Program-made: the position numbers and the translations under genes
NCBI GenBank assembly: GCA_039105265.1
Contig: JAPFFF010000314.1
Location: 1 to 26,731 of the forward strand
Direction of reading: 5' to 3'
Length of the DNA: 26,731 bases
Origin: Tritrichomonas musculus
Lineage: Eukaryota > Parabasalia > Tritrichomonadida > Tritrichomonadidae
The notes under the pieces: generated by a model
The model's input: the letters and a program-made list of their open reading frames with translations, nothing else
What the model was told of the DNA's origin: nothing
Database searches by the model: none
Shown here: one piece after another, positions 1 to 8,913 of the stretch
How positions within the stretch are numbered: the first letter of the stretch is position 1
Layout of the letters: every line of letters starts with the position of its first letter

Positions 1-250
1 CGTGTTCCCGTCTGTATTCGTTTCCGTGTTCATGTATTCCGTTCTGTACGTTTGTCTTTCGAATCCTGCATCTTCAAATATAAGTAAAGTATAACCATCT
101 GTAAAATAAATTCTTTAAGGTCTTCCGTGTTCCCGTCTGTATTCGTTTCCGTGTTCATGTATTCCGTTCTGTACGTTTGTCTTTCGAATCCTGCATCTTC
201 AAATATAAGTAAAGTATAACCATCTGTAAAATAAATTCTTTAAGGTCTTC
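1..250. repeat. A-monomer run, 2 copies
   Basis: Two consensus A monomers (1-125, 126-250) define the unit. Offsets 1-60 are T/G/C-rich and poor in A, and opens with cgtgttcccgtctg. Offsets 61-125 are A+T-rich and end with ttctttaaggtcttc. Monomer A has 45 G+C in 125 bp. Offsets 1-40 are shared with monomer B. Confidence 0.97.
30..158 (-). other. Mini-ORF of monomer A, 42 codons (type example)
   Basis: On the minus strand an ATG at 158 opens a 42-codon frame that ends in TGA at 30-32. That TGA overlaps the ATG of the next monomer's frame (ATGA). The predicted peptide has a Thr/Asn/Glu-rich start (residues 1-12, MNTETNTDGNTE), a hydrophobic centre (about 13-30, with FILQMVILYLYL) and a charged tail (31-42, ending KRTERNT). 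The same frame recurs in every standard A monomer; because 125 is not a multiple of 3, each copy sits in a different frame from its neighbour. No family is recognised. No promoter, Kozak context or codon bias argues for translation, and chance conservation inside a homogenised satellite is the default explanation. It is listed because both monomer types keep the arrangement. Confidence 0.35.
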
Positions 251-369
251 CGTGTTCCCGTCTGTATTCGTTTCCGTGTTCATGTATTCCTTTCTTTAAT
301 TCTGATTACTGAATAATATTTAAAATCAAAATAGAACTGTTTATATAACATAATTTCGAGATATTCTTC
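251..369. repeat. Solitary B monomer, 119 bp
   Basis: Offsets 1-40 match monomer A. From offset 41 the body differs (tttctttaattctgattact, then an AT-rich stretch) and ends at atattcttc. The following A monomer opens with tgtgttcgtttctg instead of cgtgttcccgtctg, which is the normal state after a B. Confidence 0.95.
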
Positions 370-402
370 TGTGTTCGTTTCTATATTCGTTTCCGTGTTC
401 AT
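280..402 (-). other. Mini-ORF of monomer B, 40 codons (type example)
   Basis: The minus-strand frame starts at the ATG ending at 402 in the following A monomer, crosses the B body and stops at TGA 280-282, again overlapping the next ATG. The peptide begins MNTETNTETNTEE, has an aromatic/hydrophobic middle (about residues 14-31, with KQFYFDFKYY) and ends IKERNT, like the A peptide. B is 6 bp shorter than A, so the two frames differ by exactly two codons and stay equivalent. In the 117-bp B' form the frame closes early after about 19 codons. No known protein family is recognised, and coding is unproven. Confidence 0.3.
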
Positions 403-1244
403 GTATTCCGTTCTGTACGTTTGTCTTTCGAATCCTGCATCTTCAAATATAAGTAAAGTATAACCATCTGTAAAATAAATTCTTTAAGGTCTTCCGTGTT
501 CCCGTCTGTATTCGTTTCCGTGATCATGTATTCCGTTCTGTACGTTTGTCTTTCGAATCCTGCATCTTCAAATATAAGTAAAGTATAACCATCTGTAAAA
601 TAAATTCTTTAAGGTCTTCCGTGTTCCCGTCTGTATTCGTTTCCGTGATCATGTATTCCGTTCTGTACGTTTGTCTTTCGAATCCTGCATCTTCAAATAT
701 AAGTAAAGTATAACCATCTGTAAAATAAATTCTTTAAGGTCTTCCGTGTTCCCGTCTGTATTCGTTTCCGTGATCATGTATTCCGTTCTGTACGTTTGTC
801 TTTCGAATCCTGCATCTTCAAATATAAGTAAAGTATAACCATCTGTAAAATAAATTCTTTAAGGTCTTCCGTGTTCCCGTCTGTATTCGTTTCCGTGTTC
901 ATGTATTCCGTTCTATACGTTTGTCTTTCGAATCCTGCATCTTCAAATATAAGTAAAGTATAACCATCTGTAAAATAAATTCTTTAAGGTCTTCCGTGTT
1001 CCCGTCTGTATTCGTTTCCGTGTTCATGTATTCCGTTCTGTACGTTTGTCTTTCGAATCCTGCATCTTCAAATATAAGTAAAGTATAACCATCTGTAAAA
1101 TAAATTCTTTAAGGTCTTCCGTGTTCCCGTCTGTATTCGTTTCCGTGTTCATGTATTCCGTTCTGTACGTTTGTCTTTCGAATCCTGCATCTTCAAATAT
1201 AAGTAAAGTATAACCATCTGTAAAATAAATTCTTTAAGGTCTTC
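370..1244. repeat. A-monomer run, 7 copies
   Basis: Seven 125-bp A monomers. The first has the after-B opening and a private g-to-a change at 383. Copies 2-4 carry the gatc variant at offset 29 (A at 523, 648, 773), which creates a TGATCA site. Copy 5 carries the g-to-a change at offset 46 (915; ctatacg instead of ctgtacg). Confidence 0.96.
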
Positions 1245-1607
1245 CGTGTTCCCGTCTGTATTCGTTTCCGTGTTCATGTATTCCTTTCTTTAATTCTGAT
1301 TACTGAATAATATTTAAAATCAAAATAGAACTGTTTATATAACATAATTTCGAGATATTCTTCTGTGTTCGTTTCTGTATTCGTTTCCGTGTTCATGTAT
1401 TCCGTTCTGTACGTTTGTCTTTCGAATCCTGCATCTTCAAATATAAGTAAAGTATAACCATCTGTAAAATAAATTCTTTAAGGTCTTCCGTGTTCCCGTC
1501 TGTATTCGTTTCCGTGTTCATGTATTCCTTTCTTTAATTCTGATTACTGAATAATATTTAAAATCAAAATAGAACTGTTTATATAACATAATTTCGAGAT
1601 ATTCTTC
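1245..1607. repeat. B-A-B doublet 1
   Basis: B (1245-1363), one A (1364-1488), B (1489-1607): 119+125+119 bp. Both B copies are the 119-bp form. It is one of seven doublets with exactly this composition. Confidence 0.95.
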
Positions 1608-1882
1608 TGTGTTCGTTTCTGTATTCGTTTCCGTGATCATGTATTCCGTTCTGTACGTTTGTCTTTCGAATCCTGCATCTTCAAATATAAGTAAAGTATA
1701 ACCATCTGTAAAATAAATTCTTTAAGGTCTTCCGTGTTCCCGTCTGTATTCGTTTCCGTGTTCATGTATTCCGTTCTGTACGTTTGTCTTTCGAATCCTG
1801 CATCTTCAAATATAAGTAAAGTATAACCATCTGTAAAATAAATTCTTTAAGGTCTTCCGTGTTCCCGTCTGTATTCGTTTCC
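1608..1882. repeat. A run, 2 copies plus 25-bp stub before island C1
   Basis: The first copy carries the gatc variant (A at 1636) and the second is consensus. A third copy stops after 25 bp (1858-1882, ending tttcc), where island C1 begins. The same 25-bp stub precedes every island. Confidence 0.95.
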
Positions 1883-1915
1883 ATGCTTGCAAAAAATCTT
1901 CTTCAAATACATATC

Positions 1916-2062
1916 TTAAATTAAAAAAAAAAGAAAAGAAAAATATATAAAATATAGTATCAAAACTAGTAAAATAAAAAATATATTACAAAAAATAAAT
2001 AAAAAGGCTTTAAAAAAAAAAAAATACAAAAAGATAAGATAAGATAAAAATGAAAAAAAAAG
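1916..2062. other. A-rich tract of island C1
   Basis: Almost only A and T on the plus strand with A in large excess, including a run of 13 A and one of 9 A. Such tracts disfavour nucleosomes and unwind easily, so an origin or nucleosome-free role is possible, but no replication-origin consensus was matched exactly. Homopolymer lengths vary between islands. Confidence 0.8.
2032..2047 (+). promoter_or_regulatory. Triple GATA motif, C1
   Basis: Three overlapping AGATAA motifs, 5 bp apart, fit the WGATAR consensus bound by GATA-type zinc-finger factors. The match is short and lies in A-rich sequence, so binding is only a possibility. Confidence 0.3.
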
Positions 2063-2102
2063 TATACATGTATTGCTTGTACGTGCGATTTGCTTGCTTC
2101 TT

Positions 2103-2357
2103 TGGTCGAAGTTCATCTGATAAATATTTTTTGTTTCTGTTCTTCTGTTGCGTCTGATATTGTTTGCATGTTATGCCTAATGAGTGTTAAAACATTTTTC
2201 TGCCTGAGTTACTTTGCCACTCGCCGGCCGATGTTGATTGTATATCAGCATCGGCCGGCGTGTCTGCTAATGTGTGAGACTTTGTATAGCGAATATGTGT
2301 TGCATTGATTGTGCGTGTGATTTGCGTTGTTGGTTGGTCGAGCGGGGAAGTGCATGC
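2103..2357. repeat. D module, C1 copy
   Basis: The 255-bp unit runs from tggtcgaagttcatctg to ggggaagtgcatgc and is richer in G+C than its surroundings. C1 and C2 have gataaat near the start where C3-C5 have gataaaa. It contains the GC hairpin. Confidence 0.92.
2222..2260. repeat. GC-rich hairpin (inverted repeat)
   Basis: Arms of 17 bp (outer nine bases cgccggccg) flank a 5-nt loop tgtat, with a single T opposite G at arm position 13 that would be a G-U pair in RNA. No T-run follows, so it is not a bacterial-type terminator. It could form a DNA cruciform or an RNA hairpin if transcribed. Confidence 0.9.
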
Positions 2358-2378
2358 CGATCGACGTTCATCTGATTA

Positions 2379-2427
2379 TTTAAAATCAAAATAGAACTGT
2401 TTATATAATAAAATCGAGATATTCTTC
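2379..2427. repeat. B' tail closing island C1
   Basis: The 49 bp from tttaaaatcaaaatag to atattcttc match the end of B in its 2-bp-shorter form (ataataaaatcgag). The next A has the after-B opening. This supports reading the island as an enlarged B' unit. Confidence 0.9.
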
Positions 2428-3927
2428 TGTGTTCGTTTCTGTATTCGTTTCCGTGTTCATGTATTCCGTTCTGTACGTTTGTCTTTCGAATCCTGCATCT
2501 TCAAATATAAGTAAAGTATAACCATCTGTAAAATAAATTCTTTAAGGTCTTCCGTGTTCCCGTCTGTATTCGTTTCCGTGTTCATGTATTCCGTTCTGTA
2601 CGTTTGTCTTTCGAATCCTGCATCTTCAAATATAAGTAAAGTATAACCATCTGTAAAATAAATTCTTTAAGGTCTTCCGTGTTCCCGTCTGTATTCGTTT
2701 CCGTGTTCATGTATTCCGTTCTGTACGTTTGTCTTTCGAATCCTGCATCTTCAAATATAAGTAAAGTATAACCATCTGTAAAATAAATTCTTTAAGGTCT
2801 TCCGTGTTCCCGTCTGTATTCGTTTCCGTGTTCATGTATTCCGTTCTGTACGTTTGTCTTTCGAATCCTGCATCTTCAAATATAAGTAAAGTATAACCAT
2901 CTGTAAAATAAATTCTTTAAGGTCTTCCGTGTTCCCGTCTGTATTCGTTTCCGTGATCATGTATTCCGTTCTGTACGTTTGTCTTTCGAATCCTGCATCT
3001 TCAAATATAAGTAAAGTATAACCATCTGTAAAATAAATTCTTTAAGGTCTTCCGTGTTCCCGTCTGTATTCGTTTCCGTGTTCATGTATTCCGTTCTGTA
3101 CGTTTGTCTTTCGAATCCTGCATCTTCAAATATAAGTAAAGTATAACCATCTGTAAAATAAATTCTTTAAGGTCTTCCGTGTTCCCGTCTGTATTCGTTT
3201 CCGTGATCATGTATTCCGTTCTGTACGTTTGTCTTTCGAATCCTGCATCTTCAAATATAAGTAAAGTATAACCATCTGTAAAATAAATTCTTTAAGGTCT
3301 TCCGTGTTCCCGTCTGTATTCGTTTCCGTGTTCATGTATTCCGTTCTATACGTTTGTCTTTCGAATCCTGCATCTTCAAATATAAGTAAAGTATAACCAT
3401 CTGTAAAATAAATTCTTTAAGGTCTTCCGTGTTCCCGTCTGTATTCGTTTCCGTGTTCATGTATTCCGTTCTGTACGTTTGTCTTTCGAATCCTGCATCT
3501 TCAAATATAAGTAAAGTATAACCATCTGTAAAATAAATTCTTTAAGGTCTTCCGTGTTCCCGTCTGTATTCGTTTCCGTGTTCATGTATTCCGTTCTGTA
3601 CGTTTGTCTTTCGAATCCTGCATCTTCAAATATAAGTAAAGTATAACCATCTGTAAAATAAATTCTTTAAGGTCTTCCGTGTTCCCGTCTGTATTCGTTT
3701 CCGTGTTCATGTATTCCGTTCTGTACGTTTGTCTTTCGAATCCTGCATCTTCAAATATAAGTAAAGTATAACCATCTGTAAAATAAATTCTTTAAGGTCT
3801 TCCGTGTTCCCGTCTGTATTCGTTTCCGTGTTCATGTATTCCGTTCTGTACGTTTGTCTTTCGAATCCTGCATCTTCAAATATAAGTAAAGTATAACCAT
3901 CTGTAAAATAAATTCTTTAAGGTCTTC
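2428..3927. repeat. A-monomer run, 12 copies
   Basis: Twelve 125-bp copies. The gatc variant is at 2956 and 3206 and the ctatacg variant at 3348. The rest are consensus apart from the after-B opening of the first copy. Confidence 0.96.
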
Positions 3928-4290
3928 CGTGTTCCCGTCTGTATTCGTTTCCGTGTTCATGTATTCCTTTCTTTAATTCTGATTACTGAATAATATTTAA
4001 AATCAAAATAGAACTGTTTATATAACATAATTTCGAGATATTCTTCTGTGTTCGTTTCTGTATTCGTTTCCGTGTTCATGTATTCCGTTCTGTACGTTTG
4101 TCTTTCGAATCCTGCATCTTCAAATATAAGTAAAGTATAACCATCTGTAAAATAAATTCTTTAAGGTCTTCCGTGTTCCCGTCTGTATTCGTTTCCGTGT
4201 TCATGTATTCCTTTCTTTAATTCTGATTACTGAATAATATTTAAAATCAAAATAGAACTGTTTATATAACATAATTTCGAGATATTCTTC
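3928..4290. repeat. B-A-B doublet 2
   Basis: B 3928-4046, A 4047-4171, B 4172-4290, all of standard length. The A that follows carries gatc, as after doublets 1, 3, 4 and 5. Confidence 0.95.
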
Positions 4291-5415
4291 TGTGTTCGTT
4301 TCTGTATTCGTTTCCGTGATCATGTATTCCGTTCTGTACGTTTGTCTTTCGAATCCTGCATCTTCAAATATAAGTAAAGTATAACCATCTGTAAAATAAA
4401 TTCTTTAAGGTCTTCCGTGTTCCCGTCTGTATTCGTTTCCGTGTTCATGTATTCCGTTCTGTACGTTTGTCTTTCGAATCCTGCATCTTCAAATATAAGT
4501 AAAGTATAACCATCTGTAAAATAAATTCTTTAAGGTCTTCCGTGTTCCCGTCTGTATTCGTTTCCGTGTTCATGTATTCCGTTCTGTACGTTTGTCTTTC
4601 GAATCCTGCATCTTCAAATATAAGTAAAGTATAACCATCTGTAAAATAAATTCTTTAAGGTCTTCCGTGTTCCCGTCTGTATTCGTTTCCGTGTTCATGT
4701 ATTCCGTTCTGTACGTTTGTCTTTCGAATCCTGCATCTTCAAATATAAGTAAAGTATAACCATCTGTAAAATAAATTCTTTAAGGTCTTCCGTGTTCCCG
4801 TCTGTATTCGTTTCCGTGTTCATGTATTCCGTTCTGTACGTTTGTCTTTCGAATCCTGCATCTTCAAATATAAGTAAAGTATAACCATCTGTAAAATAAA
4901 TTCTTTAAGGTCTTCCGTGTTCCCGTCTGTATTCGTTTCCGTGTTCATGTATTCCGTTCTATACGTTTGTCTTTCGAATCCTGCATCTTCAAATATAAGT
5001 AAAGTATAACCATCTGTAAAATAAATTCTTTAAGGTCTTCCGTGTTCCCGTCTGTATTCGTTTCCGTGTTCATGTATTCCGTTCTGTACGTTTGTCTTTC
5101 GAATCCTGCATCTTCAAATATAAGTAAAGTATAACCATCTGTAAAATAAATTCTTTAAGGTCTTCCGTGTTCCCGTCTGTATTCGTTTCCGTGTTCATGT
5201 ATTCCGTTCTGTACGTTTGTCTTTCGAATCCTGCATCTTCAAATATAAGTAAAGTATAACCATCTGTAAAATAAATTCTTTAAGGTCTTCCGTGTTCCCG
5301 TCTGTATTCGTTTCCGTGTTCATGTATTCCGTTCTGTACGTTTGTCTTTCGAATCCTGCATCTTCAAATATAAGTAAAGTATAACCATCTGTAAAATAAA
5401 TTCTTTAAGGTCTTC
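4291..5415. repeat. A-monomer run, 9 copies
   Basis: Nine 125-bp copies, with gatc in the first (4319) and ctatacg in the sixth (4961). Confidence 0.96.
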
Positions 5416-5778
5416 CGTGTTCCCGTCTGTATTCGTTTCCGTGTTCATGTATTCCTTTCTTTAATTCTGATTACTGAATAATATTTAAAATCAAAATAGA
5501 ACTGTTTATATAACATAATTTCGAGATATTCTTCTGTGTTCGTTTCTGTATTCGTTTCCGTGTTCATGTATTCCGTTCTGTACGTTTGTCTTTCGAATCC
5601 TGCATCTTCAAATATAAGTAAAGTATAACCATCTGTAAAATAAATTCTTTAAGGTCTTCCGTGTTCCCGTCTGTATTCGTTTCCGTGTTCATGTATTCCT
5701 TTCTTTAATTCTGATTACTGAATAATATTTAAAATCAAAATAGAACTGTTTATATAACATAATTTCGAGATATTCTTC
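5416..5778. repeat. B-A-B doublet 3
   Basis: B 5416-5534, A 5535-5659, B 5660-5778. It is the counterpart of doublet 1 at a distance of 4171 bp. Confidence 0.95.
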
Positions 5779-6053
5779 TGTGTTCGTTTCTGTATTCGTT
5801 TCCGTGATCATGTATTCCGTTCTGTACGTTTGTCTTTCGAATCCTGCATCTTCAAATATAAGTAAAGTATAACCATCTGTAAAATAAATTCTTTAAGGTC
5901 TTCCGTGTTCCCGTCTGTATTCGTTTCCGTGTTCATGTATTCCGTTCTGTACGTTTGTCTTTCGAATCCTGCATCTTCAAATATAAGTAAAGTATAACCA
6001 TCTGTAAAATAAATTCTTTAAGGTCTTCCGTGTTCCCGTCTGTATTCGTTTCC
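5779..6053. repeat. A run, 2 copies plus 25-bp stub before island C2
   Basis: First copy with gatc (5807), second consensus, then the 25-bp stub 6029-6053. Confidence 0.95.
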
Positions 6054-6202
6054 ATGCTTGCAAAAAATCTTCTTCAAATACATATCTTAAATTAAAAAAA
6101 AAAGAAAAGAAAAATATATAAAATATAGTATCAAAACTAGTAAAATAAAAAATATATTACAAAAAATAAATAAAAAGGCTTTAAAAAAAAAAAAATACAA
6201 AA

Positions 6203-6218
6203 AGATAAGATAAGATAA
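6203..6218 (+). promoter_or_regulatory. Triple GATA motif, C2
   Basis: Same three overlapping AGATAA motifs as in C1. Confidence 0.3.
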
Positions 6219-6273
6219 AAATGAAAAAAAAAGTATACATGTATTGCTTGTACGTGCGATTTGCTTGCTTCTT

Positions 6274-6528
6274 TGGTCGAAGTTCATCTGATAAATATTT
6301 TTTGTTTCTGTTCTTCTGTTGCGTCTGATATTGTTTGCATGTTATGCCTAATGAGTGTTAAAACATTTTTCTGCCTGAGTTACTTTGCCACTCGCCGGCC
6401 GATGTTGATTGTATATCAGCATCGGCCGGCGTGTCTGCTAATGTGTGAGACTTTGTATAGCGAATATGTGTTGCATTGATTGTGCGTGTGATTTGCGTTG
6501 TTGGTTGGTCGAGCGGGGAAGTGCATGC
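6274..6528. repeat. D module, C2 copy
   Basis: Single 255-bp D module with the gataaat variant shared only with C1. Confidence 0.92.
6393..6431. repeat. GC-rich hairpin, C2
   Basis: Same 17-bp arms, 5-nt loop and single T-G pair as at 2222-2260. Confidence 0.9.
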
Positions 6529-6549
6529 CGATCGACGTTCATCTGATTA

Positions 6550-6598
6550 TTTAAAATCAAAATAGAACTGTTTATATAATAAAATCGAGATATTCTTC
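6550..6598. repeat. B' tail closing island C2
   Basis: 49 bp, same as 2379-2427. Confidence 0.9.
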
Positions 6599-7623
6599 TG
6601 TGTTCGTTTCTGTATTCGTTTCCGTGTTCATGTATTCCGTTCTGTACGTTTGTCTTTCGAATCCTGCATCTTCAAATATAAGTAAAGTATAACCATCTGT
6701 AAAATAAATTCTTTAAGGTCTTCCGTGTTCCCGTCTGTATTCGTTTCCGTGTTCATGTATTCCGTTCTGTACGTTTGTCTTTCGAATCCTGCATCTTCAA
6801 ATATAAGTAAAGTATAACCATCTGTAAAATAAATTCTTTAAGGTCTTCCGTGTTCCCGTCTGTATTCGTTTCCGTGTTCATGTATTCCGTTCTGTACGTT
6901 TGTCTTTCGAATCCTGCATCTTCAAATATAAGTAAAGTATAACCATCTGTAAAATAAATTCTTTAAGGTCTTCCGTGTTCCCGTCTGTATTCGTTTCCGT
7001 GTTCATGTATTCCGTTCTGTACGTTTGTCTTTCGAATCCTGCATCTTCAAATATAAGTAAAGTATAACCATCTGTAAAATAAATTCTTTAAGGTCTTCCG
7101 TGTTCCCGTCTGTATTCGTTTCCGTGTTCATGTATTCCGTTCTGTACGTTTGTCTTTCGAATCCTGCATCTTCAAATATAAGTAAAGTATAACCATCTGT
7201 AAAATAAATTCTTTAAGGTCTTCCGTGTTCCCGTCTGTATTCGTTTCCGTGATCATGTATTCCGTTCTGTACGTTTGTCTTTCGAATCCTGCATCTTCAA
7301 ATATAAGTAAAGTATAACCATCTGTAAAATAAATTCTTTAAGGTCTTCCGTGTTCCCGTCTGTATTCGTTTCCGTGTTCATGTATTCCGTTCTGTACGTT
7401 TGTCTTTCGAATCCTGCATCTTCAAATATAAGTAAAGTATAACCATCTGTAAAATAAATTCTTTAAGGTCTTCCGTGTTCCCGTCTGTATTCGTTTCCGT
7501 GTTCATGTATTCCGTTCTGTACGTTTGTCTTTCGAATCCTGCATCTTCAAATATAAGTAAAGTATAACCATCTGTAAAATAAATTCTTTAAGGTCTTCCG
7601 TGTTCCCGTCTGTATTCGTTTCC
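6599..7623. repeat. A run, 8 copies plus 25-bp stub before island C3
   Basis: Eight copies with one gatc variant (7252), then the 25-bp stub 7599-7623. This is the only stretch between neighbouring islands without any B monomer. Confidence 0.96.
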
Positions 7624-7773
7624 ATGCTTGCAAAAAATCTTCTTCAAATACATATCTTAAATTAAAAAAAAAAGAAAAGAAAAATATATAAAATATAGTA
7701 TCAAAACTAGTAAAATAAAAAATATATTACAAAAAATAAATAAAAAGGCTTTAAAAAAAAAAAAAATACAAAA

Positions 7774-7789
7774 AGATAAGATAAGATAA
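7774..7789 (+). promoter_or_regulatory. Triple GATA motif, C3
   Basis: Same three overlapping AGATAA motifs as in C1. Confidence 0.3.
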
Positions 7790-7964
7790 AAATGAAAAAA
7801 AAAAGTATACATGTATTGCTTGTACGTGCGATTTGCTTGCTTCTTTGGTCGAAGTTCATCTGATAAAAATTTTTTGTTTCTGTTCTTCTGTTGCGTCTGA
7901 TATTGTTTGCATGTTATGCCTAATGAGTGTTAAAACATTTTTCTGCCTGAGTTACTTTGCCACT

Positions 7965-8003
7965 CGCCGGCCGATGTTGATTGTATATCAGCATCGGCCG
8001 GCG
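7965..8003. repeat. GC-rich hairpin, C3 copy 1
   Basis: Same 17-bp arms and 5-nt loop as at 2222-2260. Confidence 0.9.
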
Positions 8004-8219
8004 TGTCTGCTAATGTGTGAGACTTTGTATAGCGAATATGTGTTGCATTGATTGTGCGTGTGATTTGCGTTGTTGGTTGGTCGAGCGGGGAAGTGCCTGC
8101 TGGTCGAAGTTCATCTGATAAAAATTTTTTGTTTCTGTTCTTCTGTTGCGTCTGATATTGTTTGCATGTTATGCCTAATGAGTGTTAAAACATTTTTCTG
8201 CCTGAGTTACTTTGCCACT

Positions 8220-8258
8220 CGCCGGCCGATGTTGATTGTATATCAGCATCGGCCGGCG
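8220..8258. repeat. GC-rich hairpin, C3 copy 2
   Basis: Same hairpin, 255 bp from the previous one. Confidence 0.9.
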
Positions 8259-8376
8259 TGTCTGCTAATGTGTGAGACTTTGTATAGCGAATATGTGTTG
8301 CATTGATTGTGCGTGTGATTTGCGTTGTTGGTTGGTCGAGCGGGGAAGTGCATGCCGATCGACGTTCATCTGATTA

Positions 8377-8425
8377 TTTAAAATTAAAATAGAACTGTTT
8401 ATATAATAAAATCGAGATATTCTTC
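8377..8425. repeat. B' tail closing island C3
   Basis: 49 bp B' tail with a private change (aaattaaaat instead of aaatcaaaat). Confidence 0.88.
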
Positions 8426-8550
8426 TGTGTTCGTTTCTGTATTCGTTTCCGTGATCATGTATTCCGTTCTGTACGTTTGTCTTTCGAATCCTGCATCTTC
8501 AAATATAAGTAAAGTATAACCATCTGTAAAATAAATTCTTTAAGGTCTTC
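8426..8550. repeat. Single A monomer
   Basis: One A with after-B opening and gatc (8454), between island C3 and doublet 4. Confidence 0.96.
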
Positions 8551-8913
8551 CGTGTTCCCGTCTGTATTCGTTTCCGTGTTCATGTATTCCTTTCTTTAAT
8601 TCTGATTACTGAATAATATTTAAAATCAAAATAGAACTGTTTATATAACATAATTTCGAGATATTCTTCTGTGTTCGTTTCTGTATTCGTTTCCGTGTTC
8701 ATGTATTCCGTTCTGTACGTTTGTCTTTCGAATCCTGCATCTTCAAATATAAGTAAAGTATAACCATCTGTAAAATAAATTCTTTAAGGTCTTCCGTGTT
8801 CCCGTCTGTATTCGTTTCCGTGTTCATGTATTCCTTTCTTTAATTCTGATTACTGAATAATATTTAAAATCAAAATAGAACTGTTTATATAACATAATTT
8901 CGAGATATTCTTC
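8551..8913. repeat. B-A-B doublet 4
   Basis: B 8551-8669, A 8670-8794, B 8795-8913. The following A carries both gatc and ccgtacg, a combination also found after doublet 5 and after the solitary B at 17859. Confidence 0.95.

Larger units (their letters stand above)
1883..2378. repeat. Island C1 insert (one D module)
   Basis: A 496-bp segment replaces the middle of a B-type unit. In order: a short left edge beginning atgcttgcaaaaa; an A-rich tract (about 1916-2062); a diverged D-like edge (2072-2102); one D module (2103-2357); and a 21-bp remnant of the start of another D (2358-2378). Sequence resembling the B' tail resumes at 2379. No transposase, terminal inverted repeats or target-site duplication were seen. 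It appears identical to island C2. Confidence 0.9.
916..2955. repeat. Higher-order duplication, left copy
   Basis: This interval appears identical by eye to 5087-7126, a shift of 4171 bp. It includes doublet 1, the flanking A monomers and island C1. Identity ends at the ctatacg variant (915) on the left and the gatc variant (2956) on the right. Confidence 0.85.
6054..6549. repeat. Island C2 insert (one D module)
   Basis: 496 bp, same structure as C1 and apparently identical to it: A-rich tract about 6087-6233, GATA triplet 6203-6218, D module 6274-6528, hairpin 6393-6431. A 49-bp B' tail (6550-6598) follows. Confidence 0.9.
5087..7126. repeat. Higher-order duplication, right copy
   Basis: Partner of 916-2955, containing doublet 3 and island C2. 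Even the homopolymer lengths in the A-rich tract (13 and 9 A) agree, so the duplication is very recent or still being homogenised. Confidence 0.85.
7846..8355. repeat. D module tandem, 2 copies
   Basis: Exact 255-bp period. The copies agree except at the junction: the internal copy ends gtgcctgc and the last copy gtgcatgc, the rule in every multi-copy island. Confidence 0.95.
7624..8376. repeat. Island C3 insert (two D modules)
   Basis: 753 bp. A-rich tract about 7653-7804 (A runs of 14 and 10), then D copies 7846-8100 and 8101-8355, then the 21-bp D remnant. The length equals C1 plus one D (255) plus two homopolymer bases, so the difference is a clean tandem duplication of D. Confidence 0.92.

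Noticed and set aside
1-125. CENP-B box in monomer A
   Set aside because: The minus strand has cgaatacagacggg, which resembles part of the 17-bp box, but the TTCG half is missing and the spacing to CGGG is off by one.
1-1244. CRISPR array
   Set aside because: The repeated unit is continuous 125-bp sequence with no unique spacers and no cas genes; this is a tandem satellite.
1981-2012. A-run length differences between islands (13, 13, 14, 16, 15) as meaningful variation
   Set aside because: Homopolymer lengths are error-prone in long reads and mutate fast, so they are not used as evidence beyond noting that C1 and C2 agree.
1916-2116. 66-67-codon minus-strand ORF over the A-rich tract (also in C2, C4 and C5)
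   Set aside because: It is mostly Phe/Leu/Ile from the complement of poly-A. Changes in A-run length alter or break the frame between islands (absent in C3), so no constraint is visible.
2222-2260. Rho-independent terminator
   Set aside because: The hairpin is strong but not followed by a T run, and the setting is a eukaryotic-type satellite.
2090-2308. 72-78-codon plus-strand ORFs across each D module (also in C2-C5)
   Set aside because: They run through the hairpin, have no recognisable domain, are Cys/Phe/Leu-rich as expected from T-rich sequence, and recur only because D is duplicated. In the tandem D copies the start shifts with the junction.
2326-2365. tRNA-like A and B boxes (SINE promoter) around ggttggtcgagcgg and ggtcgaagttc
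   Set aside because: Each differs from the consensus by a missing base, the distance between them is too short, and no cloverleaf can be drawn.
1883-2378. DNA transposon, LINE or SINE insertion
   Set aside because: No transposase or reverse-transcriptase frame, no terminal inverted repeats, no target-site duplication, and the A-rich tract is internal and not a terminal tail.
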